A stretch of DNA of 64,000 nucleotides from Zantedeschia hybrid cultivar (taxonomy: Eukaryota; Streptophyta; Magnoliopsida; Alismatales; Araceae), in the NCBI GenBank assembly GCA_030544215.1, contig JARZZO010000002.1:58596650-58660649 (forward strand). The letters run 5' to 3'. The notes under the pieces are model-generated. The model was not told the DNA's origin. It saw only the letters and a program-made list of their open reading frames with translations, and searched no databases. Both the position numbers and the translations under genes were made by a program. Below are positions 46,190 through 58,900 of this stretch, one piece after another (positions within the stretch are counted from its first letter, which is position 1; the number at the start of each line of letters is the position of its first letter).

Positions 46190-47643
46190 ATAAATTGAGA
46201 TGGATGCTTAGAAGCATGGAATGCGCGTGGGAACAAGATGGGAGTGAAGGATCTCAAATTTTCTTTGGGAGCAATAAGAAAGCATCCATGTCAAATAGGC
46301 AGATTACACATCTTCAATTTCTCGCAGATGATACCATTCTGTTTCTCGCAGAGGAGAAAGAACATATATACATGGTAAGACTTTCTGAAAATTTTCAGGA
46401 GGTATCAGGTTTGGCAATCAATGTTCACGAGTGTCAGGCTATCGGAGTTAATATGGAGGAGAGATCTACACTTAGGGCTGCCACCATCTTGGGGTGCCAG
46501 GTTGGGAGCTTCCCCATGTCCTACCTTGGCCTTCCCCTTACTTTAGGGAGACTTCTCTATGGGGATTGGCAGAGTATTATTGAAAATTTTGATTCCAGAC
46601 TGGCTGGGAGGAAGGGTAGACATGTATCCTATGGCGGCAGGCTTGTATTATGTAACTCTGTTTTAGATAGTCCACCCATCTGTTATCTGTCCATGTTCAA
46701 GCTGCCTAAAAGGGTGGTCAAGCAGCTAGAGTCTATCCACCATTGGTTTTCTAGAAAGGCAGTGGGGATCAAGGTAGGAAAGGTGGTACATGTGGCAGAG
46801 AGTTTGTCTGAGGAAGGAAAATAGAATCTTGGGGATAAAGTACCTAATTAACTTCGATGTGGCCCTTTTATCCAAATGGATTTGGAAGTTGGGGACTTCA
46901 TACTCTGGTTTGTGGTGGGAGGTGACCAAGCGAAAGTACTACCGTCGGTCCAGCATGTGGGATGTTATCCCTCATTCTCTTTACATAGTATCTCACATGT
47001 GGAGAGATATCATTCAGAGTGCAGATGTTATCAAGGCAGCAACTTGTATCATTTTAGCTTATTGGAACCACTATCTTTTTTGGCATGACAGATGGTGTGG
47101 CTCCACCCCACTGTCAGATAAATTCCCATCCCTTTTTGTGATTGTGTCTCACCCAATGGCTGTGGTGAACCAACTCTGTGATCACTCTCATTCGGGGGAG
47201 AGGTTGGTCACCCACTTTTAGAAGATAGCTGCAGGATGTAGAAATTGAGGACTTTGGGAATTTCGTGCAGGCTATCCAGAGTTTCAAGACGGACCCCTCT
47301 GCACAGTACAAATGGACTTGGGAACAAGAGGTTTCGGGAGCCTTTTTGGTCAAATCTACTTATAGGGTCATGGTAGACAGAGGCACTCGCCATCCATTCT
47401 ATTGCTGCTTATTCGAGCAATAGGCTTTTATTCCTGAGAGGATTGCATCTTTTGTATCCCTTGAAGTCAGGGAATGGGCACTTGCCTTTTGTGATGTGAA
47501 CTCTTCAGCATGTTTTTTTTGGAGGGGGCTCTTTTTGAGGGTGACTGTGACATGCACCATCTTTTTGAGGGATTGTTAGAACTTTTTTGCTATACACTCT
47601 TGTACATTCACCTTTTTTTTGATATATTATACTTGGTACCATA
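46190..47643 (+). mobile_element. Plus-strand LINE remnant, ORF2 reverse transcriptase C-terminal half
   Basis: The only long LINE body on the plus strand. Its frame includes THLQFLADDTILFLAEE, the palm active site (FLADD for FADD), then RAATILGCQVGSFPMSYLGL and a GGRLVLCNSVLDS block, up to about 46822. A frameshift then leads into SKWIWKLG, FWHDRWCGSTPLSDKFPSLF (to about 47219). Further frames give VSGAFLVKSTYRVMV (47330-47375). The tail TTGTACATTCACC...TTGGTACC at 47608-47640 matches the LINE-1 3' end. The endonuclease, the 5' half of the reverse transcriptase and most of zf-RVT are missing. It is closest to LINE-1 in the shared motifs. Confidence 0.85.
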
Positions 47644-47940
47644 ATTATTAAGGCGCCGCTTAGGCGTGCGCCTAGGCGCAAAGGTGCCATCAAACTGCCA
47701 AGGCACTAGGCCGCCTTTCATGGGCCCATGAAAGGCGGGCCAGGCGCCCGCTTAGATGGCCTGCCCAGGGCGCTTGGGCGCCTAACCCGCGCCTGAATTG
47801 GTCTGGCCCATCCATTCACCCGCCCACCCAGCCCGATAACCCGGTTACTTAACCCTTCGCCCGAACACAACCCCGACCCCAACACCCTTGTCTCTCGTGT
47901 CCCCTTCGTCCCCTCTCTCTCCTATGCCGTGGTAGGGTTT
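47644..47940. repeat. CCTAGGCG-type GC-rich repeat
   Basis: Starts CATAATTATTAAGGCGCCGC, with repeated GCCTAGGCG/GGCGCC motifs and an inverted repeat across GGCCCATGAAAGGCGGG. Its opening resembles 6406 (CATAGTTGTCAAGGCATATC) in copy A, so both may belong to one plant hAT-like repeat family. The right end is cut by copy C. Confidence 0.5.
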
Positions 47941-48131
47941 GCCCAGAGCGCAGTCACAACTCAAGCAGCATGACAACCCAATGACCATAACAGAAGCACG
48001 AAAGACAGAGATCATTTTCCTAGATATCTGATCTACCAGAGCTCCATCTCTCTTTCCCGTCCAGTTCTCTACCATCGCTGTCCCGTTTGTTTCTGCCCTT
48101 CTCAGCTCTCCCACGCACATCTTTCAGGTAC
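47941..48131 (-). pseudogene. LINE-0 ORF1-like relic, 5' fragment (copy C)
   Basis: Only the first 190 bp or so of the ORF1-like relic survives, equivalent to A 2028-2215. The copy C boundary cuts it at 47941, immediately after a GC-rich repeat. Confidence 0.4.
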
Positions 48132-48995
48132 CCAAAACTTTAATATAGCATATAAGAAGACAGAATGAAAACTAAAAACTGTTCACAGATGAAAATGACA
48201 AATCGCAACCATTATGAAGTGGGATTGCACCGATAATGGATTCAAAGCAGAAATCTAATGAGATATTATCCAGAAGAGAAAACCAAGAAATCAGAAACAT
48301 CACAATAGGGGTGTCAATGGGCCAGACTTGAAGAAGCCTAAGCTCAACCTGGTTTATGAAGCACAGACCGGGCCTGGGGAAAAGGTAAGTTTTTGCACAA
48401 TTGACCCAGCCTGGTGTATTCTCCTGAAAGCCCAGTTTAATCCAGCCTGCCTTGGCTCTTAGAGAGGAAAAAACAATACCCAAATATGGGTTATAGGTTG
48501 ATTGATCGACATGCGACTGCAATCTGGGGGGCATGACAAGTGTTAAGGTCCACAAGCTGTAGGGAAATCTAGTGAAGGGTTAAATGAGAATGGGATAAGG
48601 ATTAAGTTTAAGGGGGAAAATGCATATAAGCACACAAGATTGGCTGGCAGAGCCAAGTAGCCAACATGGTATGTGAGCCACCCCGGTCATGTACTTCAAC
48701 ATATCAGTCAATTTCATATCTCAAAGTCTTTTTATTCTAGATTCATCACACACTTCAAGTCTTCAACATAACAAGCCAACCATGTACCTTTATTTTTAAA
48801 ATTATAGATTTTACACCCTTTCATTGTTCATTCTAGTGATTTACATAACTTTTGAAAGATGAGAGATATTTAGTAACATGCACGTTGAAAACATGCTGAC
48901 AGCCTGTCAAGTATTCCAATGGGGCCTCAGATTGGGACTGAAAAGTTTTCTACATTTACTAGGTGAATATTAAAGCCTACTCATATGTTCATCTT

Positions 48996-49091
48996 CTTGC
49001 ATCTTTCCCAACGCTTGTAAGTTGTAAACGTCCAATCTATATTCTTGCATCTTTCCCAAAGCTTGTAAGTTGTAGAAGTCCAATGTATATG
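48996..49091. repeat. 48-bp direct tandem repeat, two units (copy C)
   Basis: Counterpart of 3082-3177: units at 48996-49043 and 49044-49091. Confidence 0.9.
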
Positions 49092-49710
49092 TATATACAC
49101 CAGATATGTTGCCTAGGAGGAAGATGCATCAAAGCCAAATCTTGAGCACAAACCACACCCAGAAAAGGTAGGATGCATCTCAAATTCTGCCAAAGCTAAG
49201 AGACACATCAAATGGCTTACATTTAAATCTTTGGCAATCAGATACTCTAGATTAATTTCAAAAACTACTGCTATGCATGAAATCTAAAGCTGTCCCCAAG
49301 TCTAAGCTTTCATCAACTGGAACAGAAAAGGCACTGGAAAATCTAAATCTGGAGTTTGGATGATTATATTTCCCTACAATTGTATCAAACTTTCGAATTT
49401 ATATAGACACGAAATGAGTTTTTGAGTTGTGCATTGACTTGACAGCTTAGTTGACAGATGTTTGGTTGTTGCCAAAGTGACTCTACTCCACAAACCTAGC
49501 CTCATGCATGTGTTGACACAGACCTTGTGAATCACATATCACATTAGTTACTACATGAACAATTATGTCACATAGGTTTATGCCCCAAAAAATGAAGATT
49601 TCTTGGAAAAGATGACAAGACTCTAGAAAAATTATTGCCTTAAATTAAAAATATTATAATATTACTACAGGAGTACTACAAACAATGCTCAACTATATTA
49701 CAACCAATGT

Positions 49711-50682
49711 CTTTTTTTTTTTGGAAGAGTGACGAAGGTCACAATTTCATTGATTAAGGTAATAGGTACAAGGCAGAAGTCCAAAAGGAAAAAAGACTCT
49801 CATCCCACTAGTGAACTGAATGAAAAGGTACACGCTAGAAACTTGAAGGAAAAAACTGTTTTATCAAGGGAATAAAACAGCAATAAGAGAACAAGAAACG
49901 GAATTAAGAAATCATCATCTTCCATTGCCTTGCTTTCGTCAACAGATCCTGATTACAGTGTTGGTACTTGGTACAGTCCTGCAGGTTTTGCCCAGTCAGT
50001 AGCAACCTGCAGAGCTTTCCCAGCAAACCCGCTACCACTTGCAAATTCTCCTCTAAAAATCCTTCCATTCCTCTCGAGCCAGACTGAACAAAGCAGAGCA
50101 GGGCACAGTAGAGACCATAAACACCTTAGAGCTGGAAAAGGACACATGATTCCACCATCTGATATGCTCCATAACAGAAGAGTGAAGCCTCCACCTAATA
50201 CCAAGAAGCCTACACAGGATTTCCCATTGCGCAATAATGATACCACAACCCAAAAACAGGTGATTCTGGTCCTCTTCAACAGAAGCGCAAAACATGCATT
50301 TAGAGCAGGATCTGGTGAAGATTCTACTAATCCTTTTAGCCGTTGGCAACCTGTTCCAGGTTATCTTCCAGAAAAACAATTTGATTTTGTTTGGTAAATC
50401 ATGAGACCAAACAATATCACTCCACCACACTTTGCATCCTCCATCACTAAGAATCTTCACAAGGGAATAACAGAAAATTCTCCATTCGAGTTCCATCTCG
50501 AAGCCCTTTTATCCCGTCGGTTTGAGGTTAATTGCAGCTGATTAAAACTATTGAGCACAGTCATAAGCTCCTCAAATTGCAATTCAGTGGGATTTCTCTG
50601 AGCAGTAATTCCAATTGTCCTCTGTTAATATAAGAGCATACATTGGTACTGTCTTCAGAATTCCTGACAGCTGAAAACTGGC
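49711..50682 (-). mobile_element. LINE-3, further truncated (copy C)
   Basis: Same insertion; zf-RVT region in frame 50496-50053. A deletion ending at about 50683 has removed the 5' part that A and B keep. The sequence passes directly from the ORF2 segment to the flank equivalent to A about 5147. Confidence 0.85.
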
Positions 50683-51003
50683 TTCGTCAGTTGAGGACAC
50701 AACCAGATTAGATCATATTCAAGAAATAAAGCCTTATGTACCTCGCCTTCTGATTTGTCAGGCTATCAATATAATTTGTCAGGCTCTCAAGTGTCTTCAT
50801 CTACATATAATCTTCTAATGTATGCATTTCCAGGCCATCCCTTCTCTTCCAAAATTCAAACATGGGCCTTACCCTTTTGATTCATGCTTGCATGAAATAG
50901 ATAATTGAGTGGAAAAGAATGGGTGCACTCTGGTATGCCCCTTTTCTGCTTGTGTTCTCCGTAAATTATACTATAAAATATCTACGGTCCATAAATACTA
51001 ATC

Positions 51004-51258
51004 TTTTTTTTTTTTTAAATTGTGGGATGGTACCACTTGTATGATAAAGAGAAAGTGTACATGTACAGTAAAGAAGGGAAAAGAACCGAATCCCCCCTAT
51101 ACAAAACACCAAAAAGGTGCATTCCCCCACTCATCTCTCCTGCAGAAGACAAAACAAGGAGTTACAAGAGTCCACATTACAAGATACTTTAGCTCACCCT
51201 AGAACCTTCTTACAAACAAAAGAGAAAATCCTATTCAGAGTGCCCGCTTCTTGCCTAA
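51004..51258 (-). mobile_element. LINE-4 tail with target duplication (copy C)
   Basis: Same insertion as in B, flanked by AAATACTAATC at 50993-51003 and 51259-51269. Confidence 0.9.
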
Positions 51259-51654
51259 AAATACTAATCATACAGTTGATGCCTAGATCTACTATCCTCA
51301 CAATATAAATTTGTGAAGAAGTAAATACTCTATAAGTGAGAAAGAGGATATCTTCAGTCCAGCATTCAATCCCACATAATCAAGAGGTGGAAAGACACAT
51401 TCAGTCTTCCGGATAGTGTAAACTCTTCTACATGTTAATGCAGAAATCAAGAACATGGAAGACTCTAGAAAGGATATTGGTGTGGAGTAGCTCCCTAGCT
51501 AATTTATACCACAACTTAAATGTATTGCCAAACTCAAGGCATATCCATAGATTATTAACGGGAAGATTCAGTTAGCAGTGAAGAAATATTGTGGTATATG
51601 ATTCAGAAGAAATTGTCAGATAGGGAAGGAAGGGGATTTTCTAAGCCTAATATT

Positions 51655-51731
51655 GCAGAGTCGGCCAATTAGGTGGTACAACCAGTACTTTATTTCAAAA
51701 AAAAAAAAAAAGCAGAGTCAGCCAATTAGGT
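51655..51731 (+). mobile_element. Micro-LINE insertion (copy C)
   Basis: Same structure: duplications at 51655-51674 (one substitution) and 51712-51731, with LINE tail and A run between. Confidence 0.9.
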
Positions 51732-52048
51732 AGGCATACGTCTGACAAGAGAATATGGAGATAGGAAACCAGAATTTCCCTTAGCATTGAACACAATGTC
51801 ATCTTATCCGATGGGGATTGTAAAGTTGTGAAGTAGCATGCTACTATAAAACTCATACATCAGGAGTTGGTCTTTCTCTTTAACTTTGCCCTAGAATAAA
51901 AGTATGAAACCAGCACAACAAGGCACCTACCTGTTTTATGAGAGCTAAATTGAAAAAGAAAAAGGGCCATTTCTTTCTTCCATAGTTGTCAAGGCATACC
52001 TAGGCATTGCCTAGGTGACCTCGCGCAAAGCCAGGGCCAAGGTGCAGG

Positions 52049-52239
52049 GATGGAATTCTGGCACGGATCGGGAGGGTGGATCGGAACCCGCCGATCCCGA
52101 TCCGAATCGGGATCAGATTGGCCAGAATCGGCAGGGATCGGCCGATTTTGGCCGGATCAGGACCCGCTGATCCTGATCTAGATTGTCCCGATCCGAATAG
52201 GCCAATCCGGATCGAGATCGACCGATTCTGCATTCCATG
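52049..52239. mobile_element. GATCCG-rich hAT-type MITE (copy C)
   Basis: Same insertion, flanked by perfect GGTGCAGG duplications at 52041-52048 and 52240-52247. Confidence 0.85.
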
Positions 52240-53769
52240 GGTGCAGGGGCACTTGTTGAAAACAGCAAAAAAGCACCCAAGGTGCTTGCTTGAGCAGCCA
52301 AGAAGGCTGAAGCTGAAGCCTAGGCCAATTGAACCAAATTAGGACTGGATCCATTTGGTTCCCTTAAAAGCACGCCAACCAAACACAACCAATGCCCCTA
52401 GGCCCCCATTTGATCCCCTACCTCTCTAGGGTTTGTATGTCCTGCTCTCCACCGTCGATCCACCCCCTCCAAACGCCACCGTCAAACACCATTGCTTCTC
52501 CATCTCTCTCCACATCTGGGTGCCAGCAAGAGGTTCTTCTCTTCACACCATGCCCTCTTCCCCTCTGTGTCTTAATCTCCACAACACCCCCCCTTCTTCT
52601 CTACACCCCAGTCCCACGTTGTCTCTCCATTAACCTCCCCTGCCCGTCCTCTCTCTCTGTCTCTCCACACACCCGTGGAAGCCGTACCACCTTGACAACT
52701 ATGATTTCTTTACAGAGGAAGCAAACATGTGTTCTGAATTCTATATTATTATTATTTTTTAAAGCGTGGATGGTACCACATTAATGTATTAAACAGAAAA
52801 TGAAGCAAATGTACAAGGCATGAGAACAAAAAACCCTATAGATTCCCTCCATACAAAAGGCACCGAAATGGTGCAGCCCTCAATTATTCCCCAAACTTTC
52901 AAAAAAGGATGACATATTCACTTCCTGATTACAAAAAGCCACCACCCACTCCCTAACAGAAGAACACACAAAAGGACCCCACATGCTCTAATATGAGAGC
53001 TTCCTTGTGGTAGACTCTCATGTTCCACTCACCCCAAATGGCCCATAGGGTCACGTGCAAAATCAGCCACCAAACTCTAGCATCCGCCCTGGGAGTAAAC
53101 TGCCCTGCCAAAAACAGCAAGAGTTCCTGGACTGAAGATATGGTGTCAATGCAATTGCTTTGTAGCTTCAGCTTACTGAACACAAAGTACCACACCTGAT
53201 GAGTGAAATAAAGATGTGATCCATGGTCTCCTCCTCCTCTCTACACAAAGGACAAAGAGTAGAGAACTGTTGTATGAAAATAGCCAATCTGCCACAAGTC
53301 AGGAGTCATCCAAGAGAGATTCTCCACATCAGCACGTTGACCTTCATCGAACTCTTTGGCTTCCAAACTTGCTTGTAGTAAGGATATTGAAGACCACCAT
53401 TCGCAATCCTCTGATAGGCAGACCTCATAGAGAAAGACCCAGAAGGTTCCCACTCCCATCTACACGGATATATTGTGTCCGTCAATATATTAAAATCTTG
53501 TAGGAGCAGCAAAAGTGTGAAGAAGTCTTCAATTTCATTATCTATCATATCCCTTCTGAAGTGCGGCAGCCAAGTACCCCTCTCCTCTCCGCACTAAGAG
53601 TAAAAGCCTGAGCCACAACTTTTTGTGTATGGGAGGACAATAGCAAAGAAAGAAGGGGAAATCTTAGACAACGGGGCAGGAGAACACCACTTATCCAACC
53701 AGAAACGACTCGACTCTCCACTATTCAACGACACAAAAGTGGTTGCCTCCACAATATCAGCACTCCCGG

Positions 53770-54291
53770 AAAATCGTCCAATGCGAACCGCTACAAGCAC
53801 CTCCCGGTTCAAACGGCCAAGCGGAGGGCATTTTCAAATTTAAAAACTAGTTTGTACCTTCTTCCTCCTCCATCAATCGTAATCTCTCAACTATAACTGG
53901 CGGTGGCGGTTTCTCCTACACACTGACTCGGATATCGAATCAGGAAGACCCTTCCCACACGCTTGAGCTCTATTGTGTCCAGCACCGATTCCTTCGACTG
54001 CACCCGCACCACAATGTCGACAGCTATCGAGGATCCCACCCAACTGAGTTGTTGGACATCCCCAAGAAGTTCTCCGAACGATTGGATGAGGTGGTGGACT
54101 CCCTCAGCATCACATAGAGGAAGCGGGACACCCAAAAGTCGGACGGGAACTGAGACACTTTTTAGATCAAAGAAAGTGCCAAGGTGGAGAAGCCATTGTT
54201 GGCACCTGAGCACGAACGCCCCAACTGCCAAATGGTTGAGATCCACCACCCTTCTTGCCTCCTCTTCCGTCTCTGTGACTGCCAAGAAAGG
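53770..54291 (-). pseudogene. LINE-1 ORF1 fragment, RRM-like half (copy C)
   Basis: Contains VRLLGVPLPLCDAEGV and continues as one frame through positions where copy A has a stop (about A 12020), so this copy keeps more of the ancestral reading. On the 5' side the frame runs into the hAT-1 end, giving a fused open frame 54603-53887 of 238 codons. The 3' side ends at the deletion. Confidence 0.8.
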
Positions 54292-54299
54292 ATGGGAAC
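54292..54299. repeat. hAT-1 left target-site duplication
   Basis: ATGGGAAC, identical to 59810-59817; the empty site in copy A is at 12263-12270. Confidence 0.95.
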
Positions 54300-54422
54300 C
54301 ATGGATGGCAGTTTCGGCCGGTACCGGTACCCCCATTTCGGGCCGGTACCGTAAAAAAAAAAAAAAAAGGAAAAAAATGACTGTACCGGGCCGGTACGCC
54401 CGTGAAACACCCCTTTCACTGT

Positions 54423-54454
54423 CCCCTCTCACAGAAACAGATCTGTGAGAGGGG
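54423..54454. repeat. Perfect 13-bp inverted repeat in hAT-1 5' region
   Basis: CCCCTCTCACAGA (54423-54435) and TCTGTGAGAGGGG (54442-54454) are separated by six bases. It lies between the left subterminal repeats and the GC-rich probable leader, so it could be a promoter element or an RNA hairpin. Confidence 0.85.
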
Positions 54455-54718
54455 ATTCGGGTTTTTTGCAGTGGGTGGGGAAGGGAAGGAGGGAAAGGAG
54501 GAGGAGAAGGAGGGGAAAGAACCGCCACCGCCACCCGCCGCTGCCGCCGCCGCCCGCCACCGCCGCCGGAGACGTTTTCATCCTTTTCCGGAGACATTTT
54601 CACTGTTTTGGGTGGAAGAAAAAAAGTAGGTATGATTTATATTTTAATGTAGTGATTATTTTTTAGTTTGTTACATATTTCTTAGATGATTTACGTTCAT
54701 TTTCTTGATAAAATAGAC

Positions 54719-55909
54719 AACCCCCAATTTTGGCCCTAATTAGCGGTTAAAAATTGGGGCTTTTGTCTAATTACTTAAATTAAACATCAATTGGAGCCTA
54801 ATTAAGCTTCATGACATGTTTTAAACTAGGAGTGTGCTGTTAATTACGTTGATCGACGGTTAATTAGGAGAAATCCCCAATTTTGGCCCTAATTAGCGGT
54901 TAAAAATTGGGGCTTTTGTCTAATTACTTAAATTAAACATCAATTGGAGCCTAATTAAGCTTCATGACATGTTTTAAACTAGGAGTGTGCTGTTAATTAC
55001 GTTGATCGACGGTTAATTAGGGGAAATCCCCAATTTTGGCCCTAATTAGCAGTTAAAAATTGGGGCTTTTGTCTAATTACTTAAATTAAACATCAATTGG
55101 AGCCTAATTAAGCTTCATGACATGTTTTAAACTAGGAGTTTGTTGTTAATTACGTTGATCCACGGTTAATTAGGGGAAATCCCCAATTTTGGCCCTAATT
55201 AGCGGTTAAAAATTGGGGCTTTTGTCTAAAGACTTAAATTAAACATCAATTGGAGCCTAATTAAGCTTCATGACATGTTTTAAACTAGGAGTGTGTTATT
55301 AATTACGTTGATCGACGGTTAATTAGGGGAAATCCCCAATTTTGGCCCTAATTAGCGGTTAAAAATTGGGGCTTTTGTCTAATTACTTAAATTAAACATC
55401 AATTGGAGCCTAATTAACATCCAATTTTACATGTTTTAAACTAGGAGTGTGCTGTTAATTACGTTGATCGACGGTTAATTAGGGGAAATCCCCAATTTTG
55501 GCCCTAATTAGCGGTTAAAAATTGGGGCTTTTGTCTAATTACTTAAATTAAACATCAATTGGAGCCTAATTAAGCTTCATGACATGTTTTAAACTAGGAG
55601 TGTGCTGTTAATTACGTTGATCGACGGTTAATTAGGGGAAATCCCCAATTTTGGCCCTAATTAGCGGTTAAAAATTGGGGCTTTTGTCTAATTACTTAAA
55701 TTAAACATCAATTGGAGCCTAATTAAGCTTCATGACATGTTTTAAACTAGGAGTGTGCTGTTAATTACGTTGATCGACGGTTAATTAGGGGAAATCCCCA
55801 ATTTTGGCCCTAATTAGCGGTTAAAAATTGGGGCTTTTGTCTAATTACTTAAATTAAACATCAATTGGAGCCTAATTAACATCCAATTTTACATGTTTTA
55901 AACTAGGAG
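54719..55909. repeat. Eight-copy 153-bp tandem array inside hAT-1
   Basis: The CCCCAATTTTGGCCC landmark recurs at about 54722, 54875, 55028, 55181, 55334, 55490, 55643 and 55796: spacing 153 bp, with one 156-bp unit. Units five and eight share a variant (AACATCCAATTTTAC in place of AGCTTCATGAC). Each unit has a perfect 10-bp inverted repeat, CCCCAATTTT...AAAATTGGGG, around a loop of about 18 bases. The array sits between a donor-like GTAGGT (about 54626) and the TTGTAG acceptor (55963) just before the transposase ATG, so it is probably intronic. Confidence 0.95.
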
Positions 55910-55967
55910 CATAATGCCAAATGTTCTTATATTTGTTTCTATTTTTTTTTTTATGTGTTGTAGGAAC

Positions 55968-58900
55968 ATGGCTGAACAGCAAGAGCAAGACCCAGGGTGG
56001 GCCCATATCACCTTAATTAATACTGCAAAGAGGAGAGTGAAATGCAAATATTGTGGCAAAGAGATGGGTGGTGGAATCACCCGAGGGAAAGAACATTTAG
56101 CAGGGAAGACAGGACAAGTGACAAGGTGTACTGTCTGTCCCCGACAAGTTGCCAACGAGATGCGTGAATTGTTGCGTGGCCGAAAAGCACAAAAAGAACA
56201 AAAGAATGAAGATGAGGTTGAACTCCAAGGGGAAATTTCAGGTAGACATAATACAAAAGGCAAAGGGATGTATACTGCGGCCAGTGGCATTTCTATACGT
56301 GAGAGGCAAATGGCTGAACAAAATGTAGATTCTAGTGATGATGATGATGATGATGATCCTGACATGGCTGCAGCTAGAAGAGAGAGTTTGTGGCATCAAC
56401 AAGAAGATGAAGCCCGAAGGAGAGGTGATGGACCATCAATAAGAGGCACAAGTCAACCTACAGGCCAAGTGGGTCCTATGGACAGTTATCTTTTTAGAAG
56501 ACAGACTTCTACTCAGCCAAAAATCAAGCAAGCAATGAGAGGAGTAAAAAAGTCAGCTGAAGCGGCAGGACATACTTTTAAAAGCATATGCAAATGGTTT
56601 TTGCATGCAGGTGTTCCCTCACATGCTGCTCAGTCTCCTTATTTTCAGCCTATGATTGATGCGATAGCAGATGATGGTCGTGGGTTCAAAGCCCCCACAC
56701 GTCGAGACATATATGGACGGGAGCTTGATGGAGAATACGAGGAACTTCAACAGTGGGTTGAAAGTTTTAAGGCAGTATGGAAGGAGAGAGGATGCACAAT
56801 TATGTGCGATGGCTGGACTGGTACCACGAAGAAGTCCATGATTAATTTTCTTGTTTATTGCACAGAAGGGACAGTTTTTATGAAATCTGTTGATGCATCA
56901 AACTATTCAAAGAATGCAAAATATTTATTTGGTTTGATGGATCAGATGGTGCAGGAAATTGGAGAGGAAAATGTTGTCCAGGTGGTCACCGATAATGAAC
57001 CAAGTTATAAAGCTGCAGGGAAGAAGTTAATGGACAAGCGCAAACACATTTATTGGGTCCCATGTGCAGCGCATAGTCTGGACTTGATGCTTGAAGACAT
57101 TGGTAAGGATCCAACTATCAGCAAGACTGTAAAGAGAGCCCAAAGAATTACCCAATTTATTTATGGTCATCCCAGGATCTTGAATATGTTCAGAGAAAAA
57201 GCATCTGGAGGTCGAGATCTCATCCGTGCAGGGCCTACACGATTTGCATCTAATTTTATTTCTTTAGAATCTTTGCACAAATTCAAGAATGAGATCAGGG
57301 GTTTTATGTTTAATAAGGAGTTCTTGGAGTATATGCGGACCACTTCCAATGAATCTAAATCTGAACATTTGGAAGTGAGAAAAATCATAGAGAATAAAAT
57401 TTTTTGGAGTAATATGGAGACTTATCTGAAGTTGGTGGAACCTCTCGTACAGGTGTTAAAATTGGTGGATGGGGATGATAAGAATTACATGGGATATTTA
57501 TATGAGGCAATTGACATTGCTAAGGTCCACATCAAAAACGCATTTCCCAACACTTATATAAAGTGGTGGGACCTTATTGATATCAGATGGGAAAGCACAT
57601 TACACCACGACTTGCATGTAGCTGGTAAGTGAAGTCTTATACTATTACATGGGAGATTATTTATTAAATTGACATTAGTAATTTTTTACCTAAATGCAGG
57701 TTATTATTTAAATCCTCGAGTAATGTACAGTCGTCAAGTGCATATTGATGGAGAGGTGATTCAAGGCACATTAAATGTGATTGCACGTTTGTCGAGGACA
57801 ATAGAAGATAGGATTGAGGCAGGGAGACAGGTATACTTAGTGAAGATCTGACTTTAAGATTTATCTAATTACTTGTAATTTGAAGAGCCTATGAATTCTA
57901 TTAATTGTTAATTCCATCTTTGTAGATGGAGGCTTATAGGCTAAGGCTGGAGACATATAATGAAGACTCTGTGCAAATTGCTGTAGAGAAAGTGAGCCCA
58001 GGTATACTTAGTCATTGCATTGTTGTCAAATGTGCATAAGAAACGAGAACATACATTGATTAATTTTTTTTTTGGTTTCTTTTAATGATGGCACAGCTGA
58101 GTGGTGGATAATGGTGTACAACAGAGATAGGTGCTATAATCCATTGGCTTCCGTTGCAGTGAGGGTTTTGAGTCAGACGACGTCAGCAAGCCAATGTGAA
58201 AGAAACTGGAGCACGTTCAGCCTTATACACTCAAAAATTCGTAACCGGTTAAAGGCTGAACGATTGGACAAATTGGTGTACTGCCATTACAATATGAGAT
58301 TGAGGATCAAAAACATCTGGTTGAGACAACAATTGAGGGAGAAACGAGCTGCAGGGCACGCAGAAGATGTGGTTGGCCAAATTGATGTGGAAGAGTTATT
58401 TGATGATGATAATCCCTTGCAGACTTGGGTTGAGACACGAGCAACTGTCGATGAGCCAGTTTTTGATCATGATGATACAAAATGGGCAGAAGGCATACTA
58501 GATGGAGCTGTTGCTAGAGATCCAGAATTAAGAAGCTCGAAAAGGCAAAAAGAAAATTCACCTCCTCCTTCACATAAGTATCAGAGTCAGACTGAGCATG
58601 TGCCTTTATTTGCACCTGATACTGAGCTTGAGCCTGCTAGACACTCAGAATCAGATAGTAGGCCAGTCACTCCTAGAATGGTTGGGCCACCATCATTCTT
58701 GAAAAGGAGTACATCTACATTGGAGAGGACTAATCTGGCTGCCAGAGACAATCCTGCCATTGATGAGCTGAAGCAAATTTATGTGAGGCATACACCACGA
58801 GGAAAAGGAGTATTGAATCGATTGAACTTGCAAAAGGATCTAGAAAAAAAAGAAAGCCAGCAAAAACAGGCATCACAAAAGAAAAAATCAAGTACTGTTA

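Noticed and set aside
53770..54291. Host gene with conserved frame (VTETEEEARRVVDLN...)
   Set aside because: It is the RRM-like half of LINE-1 ORF1, as shown by alignment to copy A within the LINE target duplications.
54719..55909. CRISPR-like regularly spaced repeats
   Set aside because: Units are head-to-tail 153-bp tandem copies without unique spacers, inside a plant transposon.
55914..55967. Upstream in-frame ATG extending the hAT-1 transposase by 18 residues
   Set aside because: It lies before a polypyrimidine tract and TTGTAG acceptor, and its residues are hydrophobic and unlike hAT N-termini. The ATG at 55968 directly precedes the BED domain.
55898..56365. 155-codon minus-strand frame opposite the hAT-1 transposase
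   Set aside because: Antisense of the BED region; its Ser run is the complement of the poly-Asp codons.
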